Positions 1 to 7,390 of a stretch of 64,000 bases of DNA are shown one piece after another. Origin of the DNA: Acidobacteriota bacterium (lineage in GTDB: Bacteria > Acidobacteriota > Blastocatellia > Pyrinomonadales > Pyrinomonadaceae); contig JADJBB010000021.1 of the NCBI GenBank assembly GCA_016703965.1, positions 1,798,001 through 1,862,000 on the forward strand, written 5' to 3'. The position numbers were made by a program, and so were the translations under genes. Numbering within the stretch: the stretch's first letter is position 1; every line of letters starts with the position of its first letter. Under the pieces are notes generated by a model that saw only the letters and a program-made list of their open reading frames with translations, did no database searches and was not told the DNA's origin.

Positions 1-767
1 GAGCTTTTCTCCAGCGGGTCCAGTCCTACGAACGCGACTACCTCTTCCTTGCGTCGAAAGCGGCGGACGTCGCCTAGTGTGTGAATGAGTGCCAGAGCGG
101 TGACCACTCCGATGCCCGGATGCGTCATCAGAAGGCGCGTCTTTGCATCTTTATCCGCCTCCTCCGCAAGTTTCGCGTCAAAGGCCGCTATCTCTTTAGA
201 CAATTCGTTGTATAAAGAAAACCGCGATATGACGATGAGCCGCTCCATATCGGTCGAAACCGCATCGAGAAGCTCTTTCTGCCGTTTAAGTGTCTGAAGC
301 CGAAACTTATCGAGCCCCTTCGATCGAGCGAACGCCTGTAGCGTGTTTGCGATCGATGTACGCTTCTTCACCAGAAAATGCCGATGATTGAGCATCGTGA
401 GCATCTCGCGGCTCCGCTCGCTCCTCGGCGTGATCTCGGGAAACGAGCCGTTCACCAGGAGATCCAGGATCGTCTCCGCATCACGAAAGTCGTTCTTGTG
501 TCGCGACAACGCAGCTCGCCTGATCAGCCTCGGATCACCTATCTTTACCTTTATTCCGTTTTCAAAGAGCAGCTTTTCAAACCACCACAAACAACCCGTC
601 GCCTCTACCCCGACAACCACCTCGTCTCCAAACTTGCGATAAAACGCCTTCAAAGACTGCTTGTCCGAATGCAGAAACTGCCGATACCGCACCTCTCCAT
701 CCCTCTCGTCACAATAAGCAACCGTCTGCTCGTATGGGTGAAAATCAACCCCGATGTATACTGTCAT
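1..767 (-). CDS. IS110-family transposase (partial, cut by window edge)
   Basis: DEDD-type transposase/recombinase of IS110-family elements, which carry out site-specific insertion without terminal target duplication. The minus-strand frame starts with ATG at 767 and stays open to base 1, giving about 255 residues. The N-terminal RuvC-like domain shows GVD (D8), VEATG (E55) and KNDFRDAE (D93, D96), the expected four acidic residues. Near the window edge the second domain is visible as HPGIGVVTALALIHTLGD, the helix-hairpin-helix-like start of Transposase_20, which holds the catalytic serine further on; that part lies outside the window. No frameshift or stop is present in the visible portion, so the element may be intact. 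There is no convincing Shine-Dalgarno sequence: a hairpin occupies the bases directly upstream. Confidence 0.93.
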   Translation of the reverse strand, partial: MTVYIGVDFHPYEQTVAYCDERDGEVRYRQFLHSDKQSLKAFYRKFGDEVVVGVEATGCLWWFEKLLFENGIKVKIGDPRLIRRAALSRHKNDFRDAETILDLLVNGSFPEITPRSERSREMLTMLNHRHFLVKKRTSIANTLQAFARSKGLDKFRLQTLKRQKELLDAVSTDMERLIVISRFSLYNELSKEIAAFDAKLAEEADKDAKTRLLMTHPGIGVVTALALIHTLGDVRRFRRKEEVVAFVGLDPLEKS

Positions 768-768
768 T

Positions 769-840
769 GTTGATTCCATCGGGTCAGTTTCTTGTCAAAA
801 CTCTGAGTGTTTTCTAACACTCGACTCCGATGGAATCAAC
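769..840 (-). repeat. Hairpin with 14-bp arms in the 5' end of the IS110 element
   Basis: GTTGATTCCATCGG at 769-782 is the exact reverse complement of 827-840. Nested inside is a second perfect stem, GAGTGTT (805-811) with AACACTC (816-822), closed by a 4-base loop. The structure ends two bases before the transposase ATG. It could be part of the structured non-coding RNA that IS110-group elements encode upstream of the transposase, a recombinase binding site, or a hairpin that hides the start codon in read-through transcripts. The sequence alone does not decide between these. Confidence 0.75.
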
Positions 841-917
841 TTCATAACATCAGGCCTGCAATATTGCATTAGACTTTATCGTTGATTAAAATGCGCTATT
901 TTTTATCCGAGGTTCAT

Positions 918-1691
918 ATGCTGATCAATAAGAAACCGTTACTCGTAGTTGTTGCGATCGCGTCAATGGCACCCGTGCTGGTTTCTTTCCATACCCGTGG
1001 TCAGCAAAAAGATATATCGGAACAAGAACGACAAAAAAGGGAGTTTTACAGCCAGTATCCTACCGCACTTTACAATGCTCCAGAAAATTCGAGTCCTGAA
1101 CGGAGAGCTGAAAGGAGTCTGAAAAGCAAGCGTTATGACAAGGGCCGCATGCCGGAAATAATAAGTCAGGCACCTGTTGATGACACTGAGGAAGTCTTTA
1201 CCATCACGGAAGATCTTGAACTCACACCAGGCTTACCGGTAAATGAAAGTGAGCTCGTTGTCATCGGCGAGATTCTGGATGCTAACGCCTATTTGTCAAA
1301 CAACAAAAAGCGCGTTTATTCCGAGTTCAGCTTTCGAATTTCTGACGTTCTTAAAAAGAATGATATCAGCGTCTCAAAGGGCGAATCACTATGCGTGGAC
1401 CGTGAAGGAGGTTATGTCCAGTTCGAGAATGGAAGGAAACGGCTTCATAGTATTGGAGGGCTTTTGATGCCGCTTGTAGGCCGCCGATATGTGCTATTTC
1501 TGAAAAACAAAGAAAAGACTCCGAATTATGAAATTGTCTCAGGTTACGAGTTGAAAGCCGATGGCGTAAAGAACCTCAACGGTTCGGAGAAGTCCAGGGC
1601 GTATGCTGGTATGGACGAGATGACTTTTATGAAGTTGCTGTACAAGGCAATTGCCGAAGGCGTTGAAAGCAGGAACAAAAAGGAGGACTAA
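918..1691 (+). CDS. Exported protein of unknown function, paralogue A
   Basis: I chose ATG 918, which has CCGAGG seven bases upstream; in-frame TTG 882 and ATG 891 lie further up without a ribosome site. The start MLINKKPLLVVVAIASMAP gives a hydrophobic N-terminal segment that is probably a signal peptide, followed by a charged, low-complexity stretch. The C-terminal half contains VNESELVVIGEI, YSEFSFRISDVLK, DREGGYVQF and RRYVLFLK, and these line up block by block with the next gene (VDQSDIVVLGTV, YSEFQVTVNKIFK, EREGGKVRF, RQYILFLK). The two are therefore tandem paralogues. I do not recognise a named family. The gene sits directly beside an IS110 end. Confidence 0.8.
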   Translation: MLINKKPLLVVVAIASMAPVLVSFHTRGQQKDISEQERQKREFYSQYPTALYNAPENSSPERRAERSLKSKRYDKGRMPEIISQAPVDDTEEVFTITEDLELTPGLPVNESELVVIGEILDANAYLSNNKKRVYSEFSFRISDVLKKNDISVSKGESLCVDREGGYVQFENGRKRLHSIGGLLMPLVGRRYVLFLKNKEKTPNYEIVSGYELKADGVKNLNGSEKSRAYAGMDEMTFMKLLYKAIAEGVESRNKKED

Positions 1692-1801
1692 AAAAAACGA
1701 TTAGTCTTGCGGTATCTACTGGGCAAAAGGAATATTTCTTGACTTAGACCCGATTTTTGAAATATTGTTTGCTCATCACACGGAGCCTGGCCTGACGGAA
1801 A

Positions 1802-2551
1802 ATGAAAACGATCCCCGCAATTTTTTTATCGCTGGCCACGATCTTTCTACTTGCCCCGTTCGCGTATACACAAGAAAAGATCCCGCCGGAACTTCAGGGG
1901 CGGATACGGCAGTCGGGGGATGTTCCGATAGTCGATTTCGAGGCGGAGGGATCGCTCAGTCCATCGGAAAAAGAACTTAGGATCCAGCGAGGCAGAAAAT
2001 ACAAGACCTCCGTACCGCTCGACAAGTTCGAGGATCAGGACACCGTCTTTCACAACCCCGGTGCTCACTCGCCCGCTGATCAGCCACTTCCGGTCGATCA
2101 AAGCGATATTGTGGTGCTTGGGACAGTGACTGGTGCACGGGCTTTCGTTTCCAACGATAAGACCGCCTTATATTCCGAATTTCAGGTGACCGTAAACAAG
2201 ATCTTTAAGAACAGCAGCGGGCTTGGAGTCAATCCTGGATCAAGCATCGTAGCCGAACGTGAGGGCGGCAAGGTGCGGTTTAGCTCGGGACGGGTTCAAC
2301 AAAGAGGTGAATGGGGACGTGAACTTCCGCAGAGAGATCGCCAGTATATACTGTTCCTGAAATGGGACGAACTTGGAAGGGATTTCGTTATCAAAACGGG
2401 TTTCGAAGTTAATGGAGAGACCGTTCAGCCGCTTGATGGCCTAGCGGCCGATTTTTTACATCCATTTAGCAATTATGGTCGTTACAAAAATGCCGACTTA
2501 AAGAAATTTATTTCGGAACTCGAAACGGCTATATCCCAACGACCACAGTAG
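1802..2551 (+). CDS. Exported protein of unknown function, paralogue B
   Basis: Starts at ATG 1802 behind GACGGA and encodes 249 residues. MKTIPAIFLSLATIFLLAPFA is a clear signal peptide with a likely cleavage near AYTQ. The mature part shares the same domain as the preceding gene over about 130 residues: a two-strand block (SDIVVLGTVTGARAFVSND), YSEFQVTVNKIFK, a conserved EREGG, and RQYILFLKWD. The fold is probably all-beta, but that is inference. Its role is unknown. The 110-bp spacer to paralogue A suggests a separate or loosely coupled transcript, and a hairpin terminator follows at 2635. Confidence 0.82.
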   Translation: MKTIPAIFLSLATIFLLAPFAYTQEKIPPELQGRIRQSGDVPIVDFEAEGSLSPSEKELRIQRGRKYKTSVPLDKFEDQDTVFHNPGAHSPADQPLPVDQSDIVVLGTVTGARAFVSNDKTALYSEFQVTVNKIFKNSSGLGVNPGSSIVAEREGGKVRFSSGRVQQRGEWGRELPQRDRQYILFLKWDELGRDFVIKTGFEVNGETVQPLDGLAADFLHPFSNYGRYKNADLKKFISELETAISQRPQ

Positions 2552-2634
2552 AGATCGACCTGTTTTTTGTAGAAGTTTTGCGGATGACCGCGCGGTCGGA
2601 CTGCCCCCTAGATCGGACCAGCCTGATAGAAACT

Positions 2635-2664
2635 AAAAGCCGAGCATCGCTGCCCGGCTTTTTT
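2635..2664. terminator. Bidirectional rho-independent terminator
   Basis: AAAAGCCG at 2635-2642 pairs with CGGCTTTT, with a run of six T on the plus strand and A-rich bases on the other side. It lies between two convergent genes, the exported paralogue B and the BON-domain gene, and can serve both. Confidence 0.75.
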
Positions 2665-2686
2665 CTATTGGGATTTTGTTGATTCC

Positions 2687-3238
2687 TTACGATCTTCGCG
2701 TATCGCGGCCGACGATGAGGTTGTTGGTTACCTCGAAGACTCCGTTGATACCGTTGGCGAGGATGTTTAGTGTGTTCGCGTCGCTGCGGCTTGATACGAA
2801 GCCCTCGAGCGTTAGGCGGCCGTTTTGGACGATGATCCTGACGTCAGGGTTGATCGTCGAGAAGTACTGTCCCGGGCCGCGATTAGTGAACGTCACCAAC
2901 GCAGCACGCCGGATGCGGTCGTCGAATGAACCGACGGGCAGTTCCTCGATGTTATTCACGACATTCTTGATGCCGGGAATATCCTTGACCGCCGTAGCCG
3001 CGTCACGTTTTGTGCCGAGCGTGATGACCTTGCCGCTCAGAACGACCGTGTCGCCGTTGACCTGATAGGTAATGTTGTCAAAAACGCCATACCGCGGCAG
3101 CCCGCGAAGCTTCGAATAGATCTGCTGCTCAACTGATTTTTCGGGCTTCGCCGCCGCGAAACTCTGAGTGCCGAATCCGGCAATCGTTAATGCGATAACT
3201 GCGAATGAAAGTGCGAAATATTTCTTAATTCTGTCCAT
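2687..3238 (-). CDS. BON-domain periplasmic protein
   Basis: Encodes 183 residues from ATG 3238, which is preceded by GGAG/AAAGG; a longer frame to 3277 lacks these signals. MDRIKKYFALSFAVIALTIAGFG with FAAAK is a signal peptide. Two BON repeats follow. The first covers SVEQQIYSKLRGLP, ITYQVNGDTVVLSGKV and VKDIPGIKNVVNNI; the second covers FDDRIRRAALVTF, VRIIVQNGRLTLEGFV and ILANGINGVFEVTNNLIV. Each has the alpha-beta pattern and the central glycine-aspartate/asparagine typical of BON. Family members such as OsmY and DolP bind membranes or help protect the envelope under stress. Dual-BON periplasmic protein is a secure class; the exact role is not known. Confidence 0.88.
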   Translation of the reverse strand: MDRIKKYFALSFAVIALTIAGFGTQSFAAAKPEKSVEQQIYSKLRGLPRYGVFDNITYQVNGDTVVLSGKVITLGTKRDAATAVKDIPGIKNVVNNIEELPVGSFDDRIRRAALVTFTNRGPGQYFSTINPDVRIIVQNGRLTLEGFVSSRSDANTLNILANGINGVFEVTNNLIVGRDTRRS

Positions 3239-3339
3239 AACCTTTTTCTCCGTCCTAAAAGAGATGTGCCACCTCAAATGACAGCTATTGGACGTGAATC
3301 GACGGGGAAAGGGTGCCCGGAAAATGCGGCTGTGCCGCT

Positions 3340-3488
3340 CTATTTGCGGAAAAGCTCCGCTTTTCCGTGAGCCTCACCAACGACTTTACGGCTATGCCGC
3401 CCCTTGTTTTCGAATCTCAAAGATCGGCGGCAGAGCCGCGAGAGCATTCTATAAACTCACCGGAAAAGCAGAGCTTTTCCGCAAATAG
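3340..3488. repeat. Fold-back repeat, GCGGAAAAGC family
   Basis: An 18-bp arm at 3340-3357 (CTATTTGCGGAAAAGCTC) recurs exactly inverted at 3471-3488. Each arm is itself the half of a small hairpin (CGGAAAAG with CTTTTCCG) of REP-like size. No gene is supported between 3239 and 3539, so this element fills most of that 300-bp gap between the BON gene and trmL. Confidence 0.8.
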
Positions 3489-3539
3489 ACGGGCAAAGCC
3501 CGTAGGAATGCTTCTAGAATCGTCGCCCTACGGGAGCAA

Positions 3540-3989
3540 TTACTTTGTACTTTGTCTGATCGCTTCATAAAGAACGATCGCGACGCTGTTCGCGAGATTC
3601 AGGCTGCGGACATTCGGGTTTGGCATTGGGATGGTGAGGCAGTGGCCGGCGTTTTCGGCGAGGAGAATTTCCGGTAAGCCGCGGGTTTCGGGGCCGAAGA
3701 CTAGGCAGTCATTTGGCTCGTAGATCCAGTCGGTATATAGGCGGTCTGTTTTAGTCGTCAGAAATAGAAAACGAGAATCGGGCAGGCTCGCAGTTAGCTC
3801 TGCCATGTCGATATGCCGATGCAGATCGACCTCGTCCCAATAGTCGAGCCCCGAGCGTTTCAGCGTCCGGTCGTCCATTCTAAATCCAGTTACACCAACG
3901 ATATGCAGGCTCGTAAACGTGGCCGCACACAGCCGGGCAATGTTGCCGGTGTTTGGGGGTATTTCGGGTTCGTAGAGGGCGATGTGCAT
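3540..3989 (-). CDS. trmL: tRNA (cytidine/uridine-34-2'-O)-methyltransferase
   Basis: SPOUT-fold methyltransferase that 2'-O-methylates the wobble base of tRNA-Leu isoacceptors using S-adenosylmethionine. The 149-residue length matches TrmL/YibK. MHIALYEPEIPPNTGNIARLC contains the family's N-terminal NTGNIARLC motif 1; FGPETRGLP is motif 2 and IPMPNPNVRSLNLANSVAIVLYE is motif 3, which together build the SAM-binding trefoil knot. I place the start at ATG 3989; the longer frame to 4067 translates a heptamer repeat and is not homologous. That repeat lies right against the start codon, so translation initiation may be affected by it. Confidence 0.95.
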   Translation of the reverse strand: MHIALYEPEIPPNTGNIARLCAATFTSLHIVGVTGFRMDDRTLKRSGLDYWDEVDLHRHIDMAELTASLPDSRFLFLTTKTDRLYTDWIYEPNDCLVFGPETRGLPEILLAENAGHCLTIPMPNPNVRSLNLANSVAIVLYEAIRQSTK

Positions 3990-3996
3990 TAAAGCT

Positions 3997-4096
3997 AATG
4001 GTAAATGGTAAATGGTAAATGGTAAACGGAAGCGGGCAACATCGCAGGGCGTATGCGTTCCTGGCATTTACCATTAAGCATTAAGCATTAACCATT
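3997..4096. repeat. Heptamer repeat fold-back upstream of trmL
   Basis: Four head-to-tail copies of AATGGTA occupy 3997-4024. At 4064-4096 stand inverted, diverged copies (TTTACCATTAAGCATTAAGC and onward). The two blocks form an imperfect foldback with a loop of about 40 bases. It sits immediately 5' of the trmL start codon on the minus strand. Confidence 0.7.
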
Positions 4097-4220
4097 TTCC
4101 GTTCCGTTTCGTGCATCTTTTCTGGTGCGATAAACATCAATCTCATACGGTTTGCACCGGCGGACTGGTGTTTGGCGGGGCGGTTTGTGTTACAATCCGA
4201 TGTTTCGAGGAGAATTCTTA

Positions 4221-5066
4221 GTGCTTTTGCGTTTCAGATCATTTCTAACCGTCGCTCTATTTGCGCTTGTGTGTAGTTCGGCCGCGATCGGCCAGACTGA
4301 GCCGGCTCCGTCTCCGTCACCGTCGCCAACCGCGACGCCGGCAAAACCAGCCGGGACGCCGGCTCCGGTAAAATTCGACCCGAAAACCGTGACGGCTGAG
4401 CAGGTCGTCGAGACGTCGCTCATTTTTGCCTACGGGTATGGCGGCGGGCGGGCGCTTTTGAACCAGATCCGCAAGACAGCGTCCGAGCGCGGCAAGGCGA
4501 TCTATACGATGCCCGACGGCAAGAAGGAAGAGGCGACCTATCAGAAATTTGTCATTCGCGGCGAGAGCATCAATAAAGAAAAGATCCGACTGGACCAGGA
4601 ATTCCCGAACGCCCGCTATTCGCTGGTCTTTAACGACGACAAGATCTACGGCGTTTTCAACAACACCGTCTTTGCTCCTCGCGAAGATGCCGCAAAGGGA
4701 TTTGAAAATCAGATAGTAAGAGGGCTCGAGGCGTTTCTAAGATACAAAGAGAACGGCTCGACCATCGAGATGGCTTCGCGTGAAAAGGTGATGGGTGTCG
4801 ATTACTACATGATCGACGTGACCGACAAGCAGCAGCGAAAAACTCGCTTCTACGTCAGTGCCAAATCATGGCGCGTGATGATGCTCACCTATGAGGAAGC
4901 CGGGGTAAAATACCGCCGCAAATTCTACGATTACAACTACGCACAGGGAACCCTCGTGCCGTTCCGCACTGTTCTCTGGGCCGATGACAAGATCATCGAG
5001 GAAACCGACATCGGCACCATCACCTTCGGCCAGAAGGTGGATGAGGAATTGTTCAAAGCCGGTTAG
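4221..5066 (+). CDS. Exported protein, LolA-like fold suspected
   Basis: I choose GTG 4221 because GAGGAG stands eight bases before it; it opens a good signal peptide (MLLRFRSFLTVALFALVCSS with cleavage near AIGQ). A short proline/serine-rich linker (PAPSPSPSPTATPAKPAG) leads to a 220-residue mature domain rich in beta strands: GKAIYTMPDGKKEEATYQKFVIRGES, DQEFPNARYSLVFNDDKIYGVFNN, VDYYMIDVTDKQQRKTRFYVS, YRRKFYDYNYAQGTLVPFRTVLWADDKIIEETDIGTITFG. This outline resembles the LolA/LppX lipoprotein-carrier fold, as does the protein at 15138, but I cannot confirm homology. A fold-back repeat begins at the stop codon. Confidence 0.75.
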   Translation: MLLRFRSFLTVALFALVCSSAAIGQTEPAPSPSPSPTATPAKPAGTPAPVKFDPKTVTAEQVVETSLIFAYGYGGGRALLNQIRKTASERGKAIYTMPDGKKEEATYQKFVIRGESINKEKIRLDQEFPNARYSLVFNDDKIYGVFNNTVFAPREDAAKGFENQIVRGLEAFLRYKENGSTIEMASREKVMGVDYYMIDVTDKQQRKTRFYVSAKSWRVMMLTYEEAGVKYRRKFYDYNYAQGTLVPFRTVLWADDKIIEETDIGTITFGQKVDEELFKAG

Positions 5067-5204
5067 GACTGGAGCGCAAGCGTCCCGCTTGCCAACGCCG
5101 GTTCCTCCGGCGTGACGCACATTACAAATTTCCAACTCGATCAATAACCCCGGCCGTCAGCGTTCTCTTGAACGCTTGGCAAGCGTGACGATTGCGCTCC
5201 AGTC
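5067..5204. repeat. Fold-back repeat, GGAGCGCAAGCG family
   Basis: Bases 5067-5097 and 5174-5204 are inverted copies matching at 28 of 31 positions. The arm contains GCAAGCG TCC CGCTTGC, itself a hairpin, and a second small hairpin (CGCCGG with CCGGCG) lies between the arms. The element starts right at the preceding stop codon and may act as a 3' stem for that transcript. Confidence 0.8.
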
Positions 5205-5289
5205 GCCCTTTGAATCTTTTTGCAACTTTCTCCTGCCTGATCTGTTTAACTGATTGCTACTCCCCGAAAACTATTTCAGGAGACTATTG

Positions 5290-5898
5290 ATGAATAAGAT
5301 CAAATTATTGATTGTAAGTATAGGTGTGTCCGGCGTGCTGTTTTTATTGCCGGTGTTGGGTTTTGGACAGGCTGCGCTGGAACCGAGTTATGAGGTGTCG
5401 CTCCAGCTTTTGATGGGGTCGAATGACGGAGGGCAAAAGGGAAATCTTCCTTCGACGCTCTCGGGTATTTCGCAGCGTTTGAAATCGAGTTATTCGTATT
5501 CGAACTACCGCCTCGCAGAGACACTCCTGGGCCGAATATCCAATCGGGGAAAGTTCGAATATAAAAGCGGGGCCAATTTTGGGCGGGATCTCGCGAGCCA
5601 GCCGCCAAACTTCATCGAAATGACGCTTAACGAACTGAAGACCGGCCAAACCGCAAAGGGCAGTCAGGCATTCCAGATAGAAACGTTTAGGTTTGGAGCT
5701 CGAGTGCCCGTGATTACCAGTGTTATCAAAGACGAATCCGGCAAAGAGCGATCTGCTGTTAATTACGAACAGATAGGCCTCACGCTTAACAAAGTCGGGC
5801 TATCTGAAAATGTTCCGACGCTGATCGGCACTCTGAATATGCCGGGTGTGAACGATACGATATTTCTCGTAATGACGATAAAACCGGTCGATCTTTAG
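5290..5898 (+). CDS. Exported protein of unknown function
   Basis: Starts at ATG 5290 with AGGAG eight bases upstream; 202 residues. MNKIKLLIVSIGVSGVLFLLPVLGFGQ is a signal peptide. The mature part begins LEPSYEVSLQLLMGSND and continues with segments SQRLKSSYSYSNYRLAETLLGRI and ETFRFGARVPVITSVIKDESG, ending in FLVMTIKPVDL. The pattern (short helix, then paired strands) recalls small secretin-associated or pilotin-like domains, but I do not recognise it. It is followed by a strong hairpin and then by the sigma/anti-sigma operon, so it could belong to that regulon. Confidence 0.75.
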   Translation: MNKIKLLIVSIGVSGVLFLLPVLGFGQAALEPSYEVSLQLLMGSNDGGQKGNLPSTLSGISQRLKSSYSYSNYRLAETLLGRISNRGKFEYKSGANFGRDLASQPPNFIEMTLNELKTGQTAKGSQAFQIETFRFGARVPVITSVIKDESGKERSAVNYEQIGLTLNKVGLSENVPTLIGTLNMPGVNDTIFLVMTIKPVDL

Positions 5899-5906
5899 CG
5901 AACTTT

Positions 5907-5952
5907 CACGCCCGCCGCCGAAATTTCGGAACAATTTCGGCGGCCGGGCGTG
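5907..5952. terminator. Strong hairpin, probable transcription end
   Basis: CACGCCCGCCGCCGAAATT (5907-5925) pairs with AATTTCGGCGGCCGGGCGTG (5933-5952) apart from one bulged base. No T-run follows on the plus strand, so rho-independent termination is not certain. Confidence 0.5.
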
Positions 5953-6011
5953 ATCTATATCGAGGGCTGATTTTGTTTTATACAAGATTACGTTTTTAAT
6001 AGTATGGATGT

Positions 6012-6644
6012 ATGGCTTTCGACAGTACAAGAACTTTTGGTGTGGGGGCGCAGCGTAAGCATATGGCTGACGGAAAGCTCACCGACCACGAACTCGTCGA
6101 CGCCACGCGCAATGGTGACGAATCTGCCTTTGCCGAGATAATGCAGCGTTACCGGAATCCGTTAACGAACTATCTCTATAGATTTTTGAATGATTACGAA
6201 GAGGCGGTCGACCTCGCTCAGGAGACATTTGTCAGGGTTTATTTTGCCCTCGACAGATATCACACTCAATATGCGTTTTCGACTTACATCTATCGTATCG
6301 CGACAAACCTCGCAATTAGTGAGATCCGCAGGCGAAAGCGGCGAAAGCTGCTTAGCTTGACCGGGCTCTTTCAGGGCGAGGACGACAGCGAGGTCGAGTT
6401 TCAACCGACGGACGGCAAGATACTGGCCGACGAGGAACTCGTCGATGACGAACGCAGCCAGATCATCGCCAAGGCGATCGCGGCCTTGCCTGAGAAATAC
6501 CGCGTGCCCGTCATTCTTCGCGATGTCGAAGGGAAGTCCTACGATGAGGTCGCCCAAATCATGGAACTGGGCTTAGGTACCACAAAATCACGCATCAGCC
6601 GCGGGCGGGCGTTATTGAAAGAGAAATTGCAGAATTATTTATAA
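6012..6644 (+). CDS. ECF RNA polymerase sigma factor (RpoE-like)
   Basis: Alternative sigma factor that directs RNA polymerase to a stress or envelope regulon. 210 residues from ATG 6012; a start at ATG 6063 (MADGKLTDHELV) is equally plausible. Region 2 is visible as FAEIMQRYRNPLTNYLYRFLNDYEEAVDLAQETFVRVYFALDRY followed by FSTYIYRIATNLAISEIRRRKRR (the -10 recognition helix). Region 4 is ALPEKYRVPVILRDVEGKSYDEVAQIMELGLGTTKSRISRGRALLKE, a helix-turn-helix for the -35 element. The linker between them is acidic. The stop codon overlaps the start of the next gene (TAATG), the classical arrangement of an ECF sigma factor with its anti-sigma factor. Confidence 0.95.
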   Translation: MAFDSTRTFGVGAQRKHMADGKLTDHELVDATRNGDESAFAEIMQRYRNPLTNYLYRFLNDYEEAVDLAQETFVRVYFALDRYHTQYAFSTYIYRIATNLAISEIRRRKRRKLLSLTGLFQGEDDSEVEFQPTDGKILADEELVDDERSQIIAKAIAALPEKYRVPVILRDVEGKSYDEVAQIMELGLGTTKSRISRGRALLKEKLQNYL

Positions 6645-7390
6645 TGGTTAACGAAGAGAAAAACATGCAGGAACCGGAACATCTAGACGTTGCCCGTCTG
6701 ATCGGCACGCTAAATCGGGTTCAGGCTCCGAAAGATTTTGACTTTCACGTGAAGGCTCGCATAGCGAAAGGCCGTCCCGTCGAGCGTCGTTCGTCCTGGC
6801 TGCCGGTTTCAGTGCGCTATGCGATGCCGCTTGTTTTGCTGCTTGCGGTGGGTAGCTATTTCGGCTTTAAGACGATGTATTCGACCGAAGAAGCGAATGT
6901 GCCGGCGGTTGCCTACGCTCCTTCACAGCCAGTTATTCCGGTTTCGGATGCGGTTACGTCGCAGCCTGAAGCAGTTCGGGAAATTCCCGCAGGTTCGACA
7001 GTTGCCGAGGTGAAAACGCCTGATCAGGGAAACAAGGTCGTAAAGACCGTGCAGAAAACGCCTGTAACTACGGACGTTAAAACGGAAAAGCCGGGCGGCG
7101 GTTCTGTCGATCTGGGCCAGTCGAACGCAGCTAGTATCCGCCAGCCGGACGAGATCGACGACAATGCTCCGGGACCTCCTAAGAAAGTTCTGGTTTCGGC
7201 CAGTCAGTTTTTGGCTTCGGTCGGGATCGCGGCGAGTTCGTCGGGAAGCGGCGGCAGAATTCAGTCGGTCAGCGGCTCAGCCGCAAGTGCCGGAATTCAG
7301 GTGGGCGATGTGATCGAGTCGGTGAATGTTCAGACAGGAACCGTTCGGGTTCGGCGTGACGGGAAAACGATTACCGCGGTTCTTCGTTAA
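6644..7390 (+). CDS. Probable anti-sigma factor with C-terminal PDZ-like domain
   Basis: One-base stop/start overlap with the sigma gene implies coupled translation; a second ATG at 6665 is possible. The 248-residue protein has a cytoplasmic segment of about 55 residues (LDVARLIGTLNRVQAPKDFDFHVKARI), one membrane helix (YAMPLVLLLAVGSYFGFKTMY), a low-complexity linker rich in proline, valine and lysine, and a C-terminal domain with SGGRIQSVSGSAASAGIQVGDVIESVN, which has the ligand-loop pattern of PDZ domains. The layout fits a membrane-bound anti-sigma factor whose outer domain senses periplasmic signals. Anti-sigma function rests on position and topology, not on a recognised zinc-binding or RseA motif. 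Confidence 0.75.
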   Translation: MVNEEKNMQEPEHLDVARLIGTLNRVQAPKDFDFHVKARIAKGRPVERRSSWLPVSVRYAMPLVLLLAVGSYFGFKTMYSTEEANVPAVAYAPSQPVIPVSDAVTSQPEAVREIPAGSTVAEVKTPDQGNKVVKTVQKTPVTTDVKTEKPGGGSVDLGQSNAASIRQPDEIDDNAPGPPKKVLVSASQFLASVGIAASSSGSGGRIQSVSGSAASAGIQVGDVIESVNVQTGTVRVRRDGKTITAVLR

